From Aquificaceae bacterium (lineage in GTDB: Bacteria > Aquificota > Aquificia > Aquificales > Aquificaceae): 8,833 bases of DNA. A program made the translations under genes and the position numbers. The stretch is taken from assembly GCA_015490215.1 (NCBI GenBank), contig WFYH01000107.1:1-8833 (forward strand). Direction: 5' to 3'. Positions 1-7,110 of the stretch are shown piece by piece; within the stretch, counting starts at the first letter, position 1; each line of letters starts with the position of its first letter. The notes under the pieces are model-generated. The model searched no databases and was not told where the DNA came from. It saw nothing but the letters and a program-made list of their open reading frames with translations.

Positions 1-101
1 AGGTGCCTCTTTATGGTAAAGGCTATGCTCCTTACGAGAGGAAGGTATTTTAGAATTAGTTCCTCCCTTTCCTTTTCCTTAACTTGATAGGGGTCTTTCA
101 T
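1..101 (-). CDS. fliA: Flagellar sigma factor FliA (sigma-28), N-terminal fragment
   Basis: This is the 5' end of a gene that runs off the left edge; 33 complete codons are visible. The translation begins MKDPYQVKEKEREELILKYL and continues PLVRSIAFTIKRHL. The Y-L-P-L-V-R-x-I-A pattern is typical of the start of region 2 of sigma-70-family factors, the part that binds core RNA polymerase. FliA directs RNA polymerase to late flagellar promoters. The ATG (101-99) overlaps the TGA of flhG (100-98) as ATGA, so translation is probably coupled to flhG. An flhA-flhF-flhG-fliA order is a known flagellar arrangement and supports FliA over another alternative sigma factor. Regions 3 and 4 lie outside the window, so the assignment rests on the N-terminal motif and on synteny. 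Confidence 0.85.
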   Translation of the reverse strand, partial: MKDPYQVKEKEREELILKYLPLVRSIAFTIKRH

Positions 102-934
102 CTTCTCAGCAACCTTGATACTATTGATTCCCAGAAACCTCTCTTTACGGGTTTTACCTCAAGCTCCATGTTGGAGAGAATATTATACACGTCACCTATA
201 AAACCTCTTTCAAAGGGTTCTTGCTCAATGATCTTCCTTATGAGCATCTTCCTGTAGCGGATGTTCCCTACATGCTTTATCTGGGCGGACACGTAGCGCT
301 CCGACAGAAGCCTTATGCTCTCGTAAACCTTTTGACCCTCCTTGTCGCTTTCTACCTTGTTTACCACCAAGAAGAAGGTATCCACCTGACCCTCCTTGTT
401 GACTATCTTTATGAGGGCGTAAGCGTCCGCAACCGCCGTAGGTTCCGGGGTGGTGATTATAAGTGGAAAGTCTGCAGAAGATACTACCGCTATAGTGTCA
501 TCGTGTATTCCCGGAGGTGTGTCAAAAATAACGTAGTCGTAGTTGTCCTCCGCAAGTTCTTGGAGCCTTCGCACGAGGTTAAGAACCTGATCCTTAGAAA
601 GCTTTGCCAGTTCGTATATACCGCTCCCGCTGGAGATGAAGGAAAATCTATCTGAAACTTGGACCACCGTATCTTCAAAGCTCGCCTCTCCGTAGAAGAA
701 ATGGGAAAGGTTCTTCTTAGGGGTTATCCCAAGCATGAGGTGGACGTTGCTAAGTCCGAAGTCCGCATCTATTATCAGAACCCTCTTTCCGCTGTCGGAG
801 AGGCACTTCCCTATGCTTATGGACAGAATGGTTTTCCCCACTCCGCCTTTACCGCTTGCAATGGCTATATACTTGGTGCCCGAAGCGGCACCTTCCCTGT
901 GCTTAAGGTGAACTGCCTGCTGATTCAAGCTCAT
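98..934 (-). CDS. flhG: FlhG (FleN/YlxH), MinD-type ATPase controlling flagellar number
   Basis: The 278-residue protein belongs to the MinD/ParA family. It has a deviant Walker A, KGGVGKT (29-35), and the D-A-D-F-G-L-S-N segment (56-63) typical of FlhG/MinD switch regions. FDTPPG is the Walker B-like motif. Two FlhG-specific elements are visible. An N-terminal Q-Q-A-V-H-L-K stretch (5-11) resembles the DQAxxLR helix that stimulates FlhF GTPase activity. The C-terminus, from about RGFWESIVSRLLRR, is an amphipathic helix like the MinD membrane-targeting sequence. In the family, ATP-bound dimers sit on the membrane and limit flagellar number by acting on FlhF and switch-complex assembly. The ATG at 934 is preceded by AGAGGAAAGAA, a reasonable ribosome binding site. 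It overlaps flhF by 32 bp and fliA by 4 bp, within a flagellar operon. Confidence 0.94.
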   Translation of the reverse strand: MSLNQQAVHLKHREGAASGTKYIAIASGKGGVGKTILSISIGKCLSDSGKRVLIIDADFGLSNVHLMLGITPKKNLSHFFYGEASFEDTVVQVSDRFSFISSGSGIYELAKLSKDQVLNLVRRLQELAEDNYDYVIFDTPPGIHDDTIAVVSSADFPLIITTPEPTAVADAYALIKIVNKEGQVDTFFLVVNKVESDKEGQKVYESIRLLSERYVSAQIKHVGNIRYRKMLIRKIIEQEPFERGFIGDVYNILSNMELEVKPVKRGFWESIVSRLLRR

Positions 935-2036
935 TTCTTTCCTCTAAAACGAGCTTTGCAAGGTATTCATAGCTCGCCATGACTATATCGTCGGGAACCG
1001 TTTGACCGGTTGTAAAGCACAGGATCGGGAGCTTCGTTCTGTAGGCAACGTTTATTACGTTTCCGGGGTAAGAGGTCTCGTCCAACTTGGAGAATATGAG
1101 ACCCTTTAGGGGGAACATGCCGAACTGCATTATCACTTCATACATCACAAACTCGGAAAGGTTTGCGCTCACCGTAAGGTAAACTTGGGTTTCCACGCTT
1201 TCTAAAAACACCTTAAGTTCGCTAAGTCGCAGTCTGTCGTGCTGACTCCTTCCTGCGGTATCTACGAGGATAACATCTCTGTCCTGCATAGACTCTAAGC
1301 TCTTTACGAACTCGTTGGGGGAGTCCGCCACCTTGAAAGGAAGCTCCATTATGCTCACATAAGATCTGAGCTGTTCAACCGCTCCCACCCTGTAGCTGTC
1401 AAGGGTTATAACGCCGGGCTTTTTCCTGTGCCTTTTAAAGAGGTAGCAGAGCTTGGCTATGGTGGTTGTCTTACCCACGCCCGTGGGTCCCACCAAGACC
1501 ATTATCTTGGGAGTTTCCCTGAAAATCCTTTCCCCCTCTATGGATATGTGCTTTTGGAAGCTCTTTATTATTGATTCGTGGACGTCCTCTTTAAAGTCTA
1601 ACTTTCCCAGTTCTATGTCGTATCCGCAGGCTTCCTCAACGAGCTTCTTTGCTATCTCTTTCCTCACACCCCTGTAGACCATGCGGGACATAACCCTCTG
1701 CGCCCTCAGGGAAAAGCCCTCTTCACCTCCCACGACTACTTGCTCTTCTTCGGGAGAATTCTTGACCGACTTCATCACCTCGCTTAGGGTGCTCTTTAGC
1801 CTTTCAAGTTCTTCGTAAACTTTTGTCCTTTCTTCCAACTCCTTTTTGAACTCTCCCTCGTCTTCGGGTATGCCGATTACCACCTCAAGCATGGTGGTTT
1901 TGAAAAAGGGCAAAAAGGACCACCTTTTCCTCTTTACTACCCTTGAGGACAAAACGACCGCATTCTCCCCGTAGGTTTTTTTGAGTTCCTCCACCGCCTC
2001 CTGAAGGGAGCTTACGATTATCTTTTCAGTCCTCAT
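903..2036 (-). CDS. flhF: FlhF, SRP-type GTPase for flagellar placement
   Basis: The 377-residue protein has the three-part layout of FlhF: a basic N-terminal B region (about 1-110) with a charged, low-complexity stretch, a helical N domain (about 110-175), and an SRP-type G domain. GTPase motifs are all present: G1 [10 protein letters not shown] (183-192), G2 [11 protein letters not shown] (213-223), G3 DTAGR (259-263), G4 SKLDE (316-320) and a closing TTGQTVPDD (342-350). G4 has Ser where TKLDE is more usual, a conservative change. In the family, FlhF dimerises in the GTP state at the membrane and recruits early basal-body parts. FlhG stimulates its hydrolysis. The start ATG lies inside the end of flhA (11-bp overlap) after a weak AGGAT. 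An SRP54 or FtsY identity is unlikely given the N-terminus and the flhA/flhG neighbours. Confidence 0.95.
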   Translation of the reverse strand: MRTEKIIVSSLQEAVEELKKTYGENAVVLSSRVVKRKRWSFLPFFKTTMLEVVIGIPEDEGEFKKELEERTKVYEELERLKSTLSEVMKSVKNSPEEEQVVVGGEEGFSLRAQRVMSRMVYRGVRKEIAKKLVEEACGYDIELGKLDFKEDVHESIIKSFQKHISIEGERIFRETPKIMVLVGPTGVGKTTTIAKLCYLFKRHRKKPGVITLDSYRVGAVEQLRSYVSIMELPFKVADSPNEFVKSLESMQDRDVILVDTAGRSQHDRLRLSELKVFLESVETQVYLTVSANLSEFVMYEVIMQFGMFPLKGLIFSKLDETSYPGNVINVAYRTKLPILCFTTGQTVPDDIVMASYEYLAKLVLEERNELESAGSSP

Positions 2037-4074
2037 CTATTAATCCTAAGATCTTCATATTTACCTGCTTTTCAAGTTCATTATAAGACAGCACAACAAG
2101 TTGGGGCAGGTAAGGCTCAAGGGCTTTGCGTATATACCTCCTGAGGTTACCCGAGGTCAGCAGAACGGGCTGAGCCTGAAACTGAACGAACTTTTCTATC
2201 TCCTTTGAGATCTTGTTGTAGAGTTTGTTAAGCACCAAATCTATGAACTCGTCCTCCCTGTTTTCGTTGAGAAGTTTGGTAAGCTTTGCCTCAACCCTTG
2301 GAGAAAGAGCCAAGGCGTAGAGGGTTCCGTTGGTGAGAAACATGCGGGTTATCCTCTTGGAAAGTGCCTGCCTTACGAACTCTGTAAGTATTTCGGGATC
2401 CTTTGTTTGCTCAATGTAGTCGGCGAGGGTTTCAAGGATGGTAAGAAGGTCGTTTACGGGTATCCCTTCCCTCAGGAGGTTTTGAAGAACCCTGTGGACC
2501 ACCGAGATGGGGACCACCTCGGGGACTATATCCTGAACCACCTTGGGATACTTCTTGGAGAGTCTGTCTATGAGTTCTATAACCTCGTTCCTTCCCAAAA
2601 GCTCGTGAAGGTTCCTCTTTACTATCTCCGAAAGGTGGGTGATTATCGCCGTGCTTATGTCCACCACCATGTAACCTTTCCTCTGGGCCTCGTCCTTTTT
2701 GTCCTCAGTTATCCAGTAAGCCTTCATCTTGAAGGCGGGTTCTCTGGTCTCTATCCCCTCTATCTTCCCACGGGCGGTTCCTAAATCCACCGCCAACAGA
2801 TAGCCGGGCATTATCTCGTAGGAGTCTACCTCTATACCCTTTATTAGAACCCTATATTGGTTGGGCTGTAGCTTGAGGTTGTCCCTTATATGAACGAGGG
2901 GAACTATAACCCCATATTCCTGAGCTATTTGTCTGCGCATGTTCTTTATCCTCTGGGGTATATCCCCGCCCTGAGACTCGTCAACGTAGGGTATAAGACC
3001 GTATCCCACCTCCATGGTTATGGGATCAGGCTGGGGAACGAGTTCCTCTTCCGTCTCTTCCCTTCTTTTTTCTTCCTCCTTTTTCTGCTCCTGTGCCAAT
3101 CGTTCTAACTCCCTTATCTGCTTTTCTTTCAGGGATTTGGTCATTAGGTAGTAAAGGCTCCCCAAAAGCGCAGCCATGAAGAAGAAGGGGATCTTGGGAA
3201 GACCGGGTATAAGACCTATGAAAGCCAAGAGTCCCGAGGAAAACAGCAGGGCACGGGGTTCCTTTGAAAACTCCTCCGCTATGGCGGCGCCCACCTCCTC
3301 GGTGGAGGAGCTTTTGGTGGTTATAAGACCTGCAGAGGTGGACAGTATGAGAGCCGGTATCTGAGAGGCAAGGCCCTCACCCACCGTAAGGAGGGTGTAG
3401 GTGTTCAGGGCTTCGGTGAAGTCCATACCCTTGAAGACAATCCCTACTATTAGCCCACCTATGAGGCTGAGAAAGAGAATAAGGAGCGCCGCTATCGCAT
3501 CACCCCTTATGAACTTGCTGGCACCGTCCATAGCACCGTAGAAGGCGGCTTCCCTCTCAAGCTGTTCCCTTCTCCTTTTGGCTTCTTCTTCCGTGATCAG
3601 ACCGGCGTTCAGATCAGCGTCTATGCTCATCTGCTTTCCGGGCATGGCGTCAAGGGTAAACCTCGCCGCAACCTCCGAGATCCTCTCCGCACCCCTTGTT
3701 ATGACGATGAAGTTTATGACTATGAATATCAGAAAGACGATCAAACCCACCACCACGTCCCCGCCGACCACGAACTTTCCGAATCCTTCTATTATGTGTC
3801 CCGCAGCGTCCGTTCCCTCGTGACCGTAAAGGAGTATCCTCCTTGCGGCTGCGATGTTTAGGGAAAGTCTTAAAAGGGTCCCTATCAGCAGAATGGTGGG
3901 AAAAGAGCTCAGCTCCAAGGGGGTCTTAACGAAGAAGGTAAGCACCAAAACTGCAAGGGAAAAGGTTATGCTAGTAGCCAAAAGAATATCAAGCAGGAAG
4001 GCGGGTATGGGAATGATTATCGCCGTCAAGATTATCACAAAGGCTAAGACTATCCATGCATCCCTTGAAGCCAT
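2026..4074 (-). CDS. flhA: FlhA, flagellar type III export gate component
   Basis: The 682-residue protein is near the usual FlhA length of about 690. The N-terminal half carries about eight hydrophobic segments, the first two at roughly 8-26 and 29-48, the last two at roughly 275-312. The conserved FHIPEP-family block is clear: [20 protein letters not shown] (138-157), then an Arg-rich turn (167-169) and [16 protein letters not shown] (180-195). Asp192 probably equals the essential Asp208 of Salmonella FlhA. A highly charged linker (about 316-346) leads to the cytoplasmic domain that docks substrate-chaperone complexes and forms the nonameric ring. FlhA uses proton motive force to drive export of rod, hook and filament proteins. 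It is the first gene of the operon. The start lacks a strong ribosome binding site (only GAAG nearby). Confidence 0.96.
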   Translation of the reverse strand: MASRDAWIVLAFVIILTAIIIPIPAFLLDILLATSITFSLAVLVLTFFVKTPLELSSFPTILLIGTLLRLSLNIAAARRILLYGHEGTDAAGHIIEGFGKFVVGGDVVVGLIVFLIFIVINFIVITRGAERISEVAARFTLDAMPGKQMSIDADLNAGLITEEEAKRRREQLEREAAFYGAMDGASKFIRGDAIAALLILFLSLIGGLIVGIVFKGMDFTEALNTYTLLTVGEGLASQIPALILSTSAGLITTKSSSTEEVGAAIAEEFSKEPRALLFSSGLLAFIGLIPGLPKIPFFFMAALLGSLYYLMTKSLKEKQIRELERLAQEQKKEEEKRREETEEELVPQPDPITMEVGYGLIPYVDESQGGDIPQRIKNMRRQIAQEYGVIVPLVHIRDNLKLQPNQYRVLIKGIEVDSYEIMPGYLLAVDLGTARGKIEGIETREPAFKMKAYWITEDKKDEAQRKGYMVVDISTAIITHLSEIVKRNLHELLGRNEVIELIDRLSKKYPKVVQDIVPEVVPISVVHRVLQNLLREGIPVNDLLTILETLADYIEQTKDPEILTEFVRQALSKRITRMFLTNGTLYALALSPRVEAKLTKLLNENREDEFIDLVLNKLYNKISKEIEKFVQFQAQPVLLTSGNLRRYIRKALEPYLPQLVVLSYNELEKQVNMKILGLIDED

Positions 4075-4092
4075 CGGTCTTCAAAATAAATT

Positions 4093-4123
4093 TAATCGGG
4101 AGTGCTCCGAGCCACAAAGTTTA
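4093..4123 (-). promoter_or_regulatory. Candidate sigma-28-like promoter for the flhA operon (weak)
   Basis: Read on the minus strand, CCCGATTA (4100-4093) matches 6 of 8 bases of the sigma-28 -10 consensus GCCGATAA. TAAACTTT (4123-4116) resembles the -35 element TAAAGTTT. The spacer is 15 bp rather than the usual 11, so the pair does not fit the standard geometry. A competing sigma-70 reading is TTGTGG, 17 bp, TAAATT. Since the operon ends in fliA, a sigma-28 input would be an autoregulatory loop, but this is inference. Confidence 0.22.
4096..4110. repeat. Imperfect 15-bp inverted repeat in the flhA/mnmG divergent region
   Basis: TCGGGAGTGCTCCGA can fold with GAG/CTC and flanking TCGG/CGA arms, one base out of register. 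It lies between the two divergent starts and overlaps the candidate -10 region of flhA. It could be an operator, but the length and imperfect symmetry make this weak. Confidence 0.25.
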
Positions 4124-4139
4124 AGAAGTCTGAATTATC

Positions 4140-4145
4140 TTAAAT
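4140..4145 (+). promoter_or_regulatory. Candidate -10 box for mnmG
   Basis: TTAAAT matches 4 of 6 bases of TATAAT. It ends 6 bp before the mnmG ATG, so transcription would start at about the first base of the start codon. No good -35 element is seen 16-18 bp upstream. Support is mainly positional, plus the absence of any Shine-Dalgarno sequence before mnmG. Confidence 0.3.
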
Positions 4146-4151
4146 AACGCT

Positions 4152-6002
4152 ATGGTTGTGGATGAGTTTGACGTTGCGGTAATAGGTGGCGGACACGCGG
4201 GAATAGAGGCGGCTCTTGCTGCTGCGAGGATGGGTGCAAAGACGGTTATGTTTACCCTGAACGCGGATAACATAGGGCAGATGTCCTGCAACCCTGCCAT
4301 AGGTGGGATAGCCAAGGGCATAGTGGTTAGAGAAATAGACGCCCTCGGCGGTGAGATGGGAAAAGCCATAGACAGAACGGGGATACAGTTCAAGATGCTA
4401 AACACCCGTAAGGGTAAAGCCGTTCAGTCTCCGCGCGCTCAGGCGGACAAGAAAAGATACAGGGAGTATATGAAAAAGGTCTGCGAAGGGCAGGAAAACC
4501 TCTATATAAAGCAGGATGAGGTGGTGGATATAATCCTTAACTCCAAAAACGAGGTCGTTGCGGTAAAAACCAAGCTGGGTCTTGAATACAAAGTGAAAGC
4601 AGTTGTAGTAACTACAGGGACCTTTCTCAACGGTCTCATCTACATAGGAGACAAAACCTTCCCTGCGGGAAGAGCTTGGGAGCCAAGATCCGAAGGTCTG
4701 GCTGAGTTTTACAAAAGACACGGCTTTCCCCTGCTCAGGTTCAAAACGGGAACCCCCGCAAGGCTTGACGGAAGGACGATAGACTACTCGGTTTTGGAGA
4801 GGGCACCCGGAGACGACCCCGCCCCTAAGTTCTCCTTTTGGACCGATCCCGTGGGATCTTACTGGTTTGAACCGGGGAAAGATCAAGTAGACTGCTGGAT
4901 AACCTATACCACCGAGAAGACCCACGAGATAATCAGAAAGAACCTTCACAGGACAGCCCTCTACGGAGGGCTCATAAAGGGGATAGGTCCGAGGTACTGC
5001 CCCTCTATTGAAGACAAGATCGTAAAGTTTCCCGACAAACCCAGACACACTGTCTTCTTAGAACCAGAAGGTTTGGACACGGTTGAGGTATATCCGAACG
5101 GACTCTCTACTTCCCTTCCAGAAGAGATCCAGTGGGAGATGTATAGGTCCATCCCCGGTTTGGAAAAGGTAGAACTCATAAGACCCGCTTACGCCATAGA
5201 GTATGACGTAGTTCCCCCCACGGAGCTATACCCAACTTTAGAAACCAAGAAAATAAGGAGGCTCTTCCATGCGGGTAACTTTAACGGGACTACAGGCTAC
5301 GAAGAGGCGGCAGGACAAGGAATAGTAGCCGGGATAAACGCAGCGCTGAGAGCCTTCGGAAAAGAGCCCATATACCTTAGAAGAGACGAAAGCTACATAG
5401 GTGTGATGATTGACGACCTCACTACAAAAGGGGTTATGGAACCCTACAGACTCTTTACCTCAAGGTCCGAATACAGACTGCATCTAAGGCAAGACAACGC
5501 TATACTGCGCCTTGCGGAGATCGGACACAAGCTAGGACTCCTCAGCGACGAACAGATAAAGCTGGTCAGGGAGATCAGCAAGGAGATAGAGCGCTGGAAG
5601 GAGTTCTACAAGAGAGAAAGGGTTTCAGTTGCGGTAGGTGAAGGAACGAGAAGCTACACGGTTGCAACCCTCTTCACCGCAAACTACACCATGGAGGATA
5701 TAAAAGAGAAATTCGGCTACGAGATTCCGGATCACCTCTACGTAAGGGAAGAAGTGGAGATCCAGCTCAAATACGAACCCTACATAGAAAGAGAAAAGAA
5801 GCTGAACGAAAAGCTCAAGAAACTTGAAGACATAAAACTTCCGCCAGATATAGACTACGACAAGATTCCCGGACTTACCAACGAAGCTAGGGAAAAGCTA
5901 AAGAAAATGAAACCTCTGACGTTAGGTCAAGCGTCGCGCATAGATGGGATAACGCCTGCGACGATCACGGCACTCCTTGTATACCTTGGAAAGCTTGACT
6001 GA
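4152..6002 (+). CDS. mnmG: MnmG (GidA), tRNA uridine-5-carboxymethylaminomethyl modification enzyme
   Basis: The 616-residue protein has the usual bacterial MnmG length. The N-terminus has an FAD-binding Rossmann motif, GGGHAG (12-17). Next is the family signature C-N-P-A-I-G-G-I-A-K-G (46-56) with Cys46, and later GPRYCPSIEDKIVKF (279-293) with Cys283; these correspond to the two functionally important cysteines of the family. H-A-G-N-F-N-G-T-T-G-Y-E-E-A-A-G-Q-G (373-390) is the second FAD-contacting signature. R-L-F-T-S-R-S-E-Y-R-L-H-L-R-Q-D-N-A (433-450) and the helical C-terminal MnmE/tRNA-binding region follow. With MnmE it uses FAD and methylene-tetrahydrofolate to modify U34 of selected tRNAs. 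MnmE is not in the window. It is divergent from flhA, has no visible ribosome binding site, and ends 9 bp from an oppositely oriented tRNA gene. Confidence 0.97.
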   Translation: MVVDEFDVAVIGGGHAGIEAALAAARMGAKTVMFTLNADNIGQMSCNPAIGGIAKGIVVREIDALGGEMGKAIDRTGIQFKMLNTRKGKAVQSPRAQADKKRYREYMKKVCEGQENLYIKQDEVVDIILNSKNEVVAVKTKLGLEYKVKAVVVTTGTFLNGLIYIGDKTFPAGRAWEPRSEGLAEFYKRHGFPLLRFKTGTPARLDGRTIDYSVLERAPGDDPAPKFSFWTDPVGSYWFEPGKDQVDCWITYTTEKTHEIIRKNLHRTALYGGLIKGIGPRYCPSIEDKIVKFPDKPRHTVFLEPEGLDTVEVYPNGLSTSLPEEIQWEMYRSIPGLEKVELIRPAYAIEYDVVPPTELYPTLETKKIRRLFHAGNFNGTTGYEEAAGQGIVAGINAALRAFGKEPIYLRRDESYIGVMIDDLTTKGVMEPYRLFTSRSEYRLHLRQDNAILRLAEIGHKLGLLSDEQIKLVREISKEIERWKEFYKRERVSVAVGEGTRSYTVATLFTANYTMEDIKEKFGYEIPDHLYVREEVEIQLKYEPYIEREKKLNEKLKKLEDIKLPPDIDYDKIPGLTNEAREKLKKMKPLTLGQASRIDGITPATITALLVYLGKLD

Positions 6003-6011
6003 AGAAGTATA

Positions 6012-6084
6012 AGCTGGCGGCGGGACTTGAACCCGCGACCACGGGATTACAAATCCCGCGCTCTGCCGACTGAGCTACGCCAGC
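6012..6084 (-). tRNA. tRNA-Thr (anticodon UGU)
   Basis: The reverse complement folds as a complete cloverleaf of 73 nt. The acceptor stem is GCTGGCG/CGCCAGC, the D stem GCTC/GAGC with loop AGTCGGCA, the anticodon stem CGGGA/TCCCG with loop TTTGTAA, the variable loop TGGTC, and the T stem GCGGG/CCCGC with loop TTCAAGT. Loop positions 34-36 read TGT, giving a UGU anticodon for threonine ACA codons. The discriminator base is T and the 3' CCA is not encoded, so it must be added after transcription. All stems pair perfectly and are GC-rich, as expected in a thermophile. The gene lies antisense to and just after mnmG. Confidence 0.96.
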
Positions 6085-6095
6085 TTTATAAGAAT

Positions 6096-6101
6096 ATTCT
6101 A
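6096..6101 (-). promoter_or_regulatory. Candidate -10 box for tRNA-Thr
   Basis: TAGAAT on the minus strand (6101-6096) matches 5 of 6 bases of TATAAT and ends 11 bp before the tRNA 5' nucleotide, leaving a leader of about 5 nt. Any -35 element would fall inside the divergent small gene; none is convincing there. Confidence 0.3.
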
Positions 6102-6111
6102 CTACGTGGTC

Positions 6112-6435
6112 ATGGATAAGGAACTCTTGGACGAGGAGCTTATTAGAGAAATAGCCTCGGTGGGAGGCTCCTACGGGAAAAGATTAGAAATTTATATGAA
6201 AGAACTCAGGCGTCTGCAGAGAGCGGTTCTATACCTGAGGACAAGGATAGAAAGGAGTAAAGGGGTGCCCCTCTTTTCCATGAGGCTATCTGTAAGGCTC
6301 AGGAAGAGATTCTTTTCCCTTAAAGAAGAGGCAAAGAAGCAAAGGTTTTACCTGATAGTCTACAGGGAAGCCCTCGGGCTCCTGAAACACAGAGAGGTAT
6401 TTGAACTCTATAACTTGGAAGAAATAGAGCTCTGA
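6112..6435 (+). CDS. Small basic helical protein of unknown function
   Basis: I do not recognise this family. Starting at the ATG gives 107 residues; a GTG at 6106 would add two. No ribosome binding site stands out at either start. The protein is rich in Arg, Lys, Glu and Leu and has no membrane segment or signal peptide. It looks like two helical stretches (about 3-46 and 57-98) split by a turn near S-K-G-V-P, with amphipathic spacing that would suit a helical hairpin or coiled coil. There are many basic residues in the middle and an acidic end (ELYNLEEIEL). It fills the space between the tRNA-Thr and trpG, and its 3' end overlaps trpG by 28 bp on the other strand. Codon style resembles its neighbours, which argues for a real gene. 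Confidence 0.62.
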   Translation: MDKELLDEELIREIASVGGSYGKRLEIYMKELRRLQRAVLYLRTRIERSKGVPLFSMRLSVRLRKRFFSLKEEAKKQRFYLIVYREALGLLKHREVFELYNLEEIEL

Positions 6436-7001
6436 GCTATGTTTAAAAAGTTTCTCAGCAGATCAAGTCCGTGTTCAGAGAGAACGGATTCGGGATGAAA
6501 CTGGACGCCGAAGACAGGGTATTCTACGTGTTTTATGCCCATTATCTCCCCGTCCTCTGACCTTGCGGTTATCTTGAGAACATCGGGCAACGATTTTTCC
6601 TCAACCACAAGGGAGTGGTATCTCACGGCGGTAAAAGGGTTCGGAAGCCCCTCAAATATATCGCTTCCATCATGAAATATCTGGGAAGTTTTTCCGTGCA
6701 TCAGCCTTTTAGCCCTTACTATCTTTCCTCCGAAGGCTACCCCTATTGACTGATGACCTAAACATACCCCGAGGATGGGGATCTCTTTATAGAAGGACCT
6801 AACCACATCCACCGATACCCCCGCTTCCATCGGTGTGCATGGACCGGGCGATATGACTATCGCATCCGGAGACATACCCTTTATCTCTTCAACGGTTACT
6901 TCGTCGTTTCTCTTTACCTCTACGTCTGCCCCCAAAGAGCCGAGATACTGGACGAGGTTGTAGGTAAAAGAGTCGTAGTTGTCTATCATCAAAACTCTCA
7001 T
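6408..7001 (-). CDS. trpG: Anthranilate / aminodeoxychorismate synthase glutamine amidotransferase subunit
   Basis: This is a stand-alone class I glutamine amidotransferase of 197 residues, the usual TrpG/PabA size. Numbering from the ATG at 7001, it opens MRVLMIDNYDSFTYNL, the TrpG/PabA signature. It has an oxyanion-region P-G-P-C-T-P (52-57), the nucleophile Cys80 in GVCLGHQ, a conserved R-Y-H-S-L segment (127-131), and the rest of the triad in QFHPES, His169 and Glu171. It hydrolyses glutamine and passes ammonia to a TrpE or PabB partner for tryptophan or folate synthesis. Neither partner is nearby, so trpG and pabA cannot be separated; one protein may serve both. A GTG directly precedes the ATG and could be the start instead (198 residues). 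An AAGGAGA lies 17 nt upstream, too far to be a normal ribosome binding site. Confidence 0.93.
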   Translation of the reverse strand: MRVLMIDNYDSFTYNLVQYLGSLGADVEVKRNDEVTVEEIKGMSPDAIVISPGPCTPMEAGVSVDVVRSFYKEIPILGVCLGHQSIGVAFGGKIVRAKRLMHGKTSQIFHDGSDIFEGLPNPFTAVRYHSLVVEEKSLPDVLKITARSEDGEIMGIKHVEYPVFGVQFHPESVLSEHGLDLLRNFLNIAQSSISSKL

Positions 7002-7008
7002 CACAAAA

Positions 7009-7038
7009 ATTTTACCCGTCTCCTTGTATGATTTTCAC
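7009..7038 (-). promoter_or_regulatory. Candidate sigma-70 promoter for trpG
   Basis: Minus-strand GTGAAA (7038-7033, 4 of 6 matches to TTGACA) and TAAAAT (7014-7009, 5 of 6 matches to TATAAT) are 18 bp apart. Transcription would start within a base or two of the ATG at 7001, giving a leaderless message. The AAGGAGA at 7025-7019 would then lie inside the promoter and play no part in translation. Confidence 0.4.
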
Positions 7039-7044
7039 CGTAGC

Positions 7045-7061
7045 GGGTGGGTGTGGGCAGG
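7045..7061 (+). other. G-rich tract with potential to form a G-quadruplex
   Basis: The sequence GGGTGGGTGTGGGCAGG has three G3 runs and one G2 run with loops of 1-3 nt. It could form a two-tetrad quadruplex on the plus strand. It sits in the divergent region between trpG and the FMN-binding gene, upstream of both candidate promoters. Whether it folds is not shown. Confidence 0.35.
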
Positions 7062-7074
7062 CTTAATTTTGAGA

Positions 7075-7103
7075 TTGAATATGAATTTTTGTTGTAATAG
7101 AAT
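7075..7103 (+). promoter_or_regulatory. Candidate sigma-70 promoter for the FMN-binding/membrane protein pair
   Basis: TTGAAT (7075-7080, 4 of 6 matches) and TAGAAT (7098-7103, 5 of 6 matches) are separated by an ideal 17 bp. The predicted transcription start is about 7110, one base before the preferred ATG. The GGAGG at 7104-7108 would then fall outside the transcript. An overlapping TAATAG (7095-7100) is an alternative -10 box. Confidence 0.42.
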
Positions 7104-7110
7104 GGAGGTT

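Noticed and set aside
221..982. Plus-strand open frames across flhG and the end of flhF
   Set aside because: They lie opposite strongly conserved FlhG and FlhF coding sequence and show no domain of their own.
4098..4121. A sigma-54 promoter upstream of flhA (TGGCTC near the GG/GC elements)
   Set aside because: The GG and GC dinucleotides are not at the required spacing and no TTGC element is present.
4398..5048. A long open frame on the minus strand inside mnmG (about 216 codons)
   Set aside because: It is a by-product of mnmG codon use. The mnmG frame carries all conserved motifs, while the opposite frame gives no recognisable domain or plausible composition.
6091..6100. Perfect palindrome AGAATATTCT between the tRNA and the small gene
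   Set aside because: A 10-bp AT-rich palindrome is readily expected in a promoter gap and overlaps the likely -10 box of the tRNA. There is no second copy to suggest an operator.
6424..6440. Imperfect inverted repeat around GAGCTC between the small gene and trpG as a two-way terminator
   Set aside because: The pairable arms are short with almost no loop, and there is no T-run after them on either strand.
7014..7048. ACCCG/CGGGT inverted repeat as a leader hairpin controlling trpG
   Set aside because: The arms are only 5 bp with a 25-nt loop, and the best promoter would start transcription downstream of it, so it would not be in the RNA. No Trp-rich leader peptide is seen.
6979..7110. An upstream extension of the FMN-binding protein by 44 codons, starting inside trpG
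   Set aside because: The extension would hide the signal peptide, crosses the divergent promoter region and has no ribosome binding site. Residues before the ATG at 7111 do not look like protein under selection.
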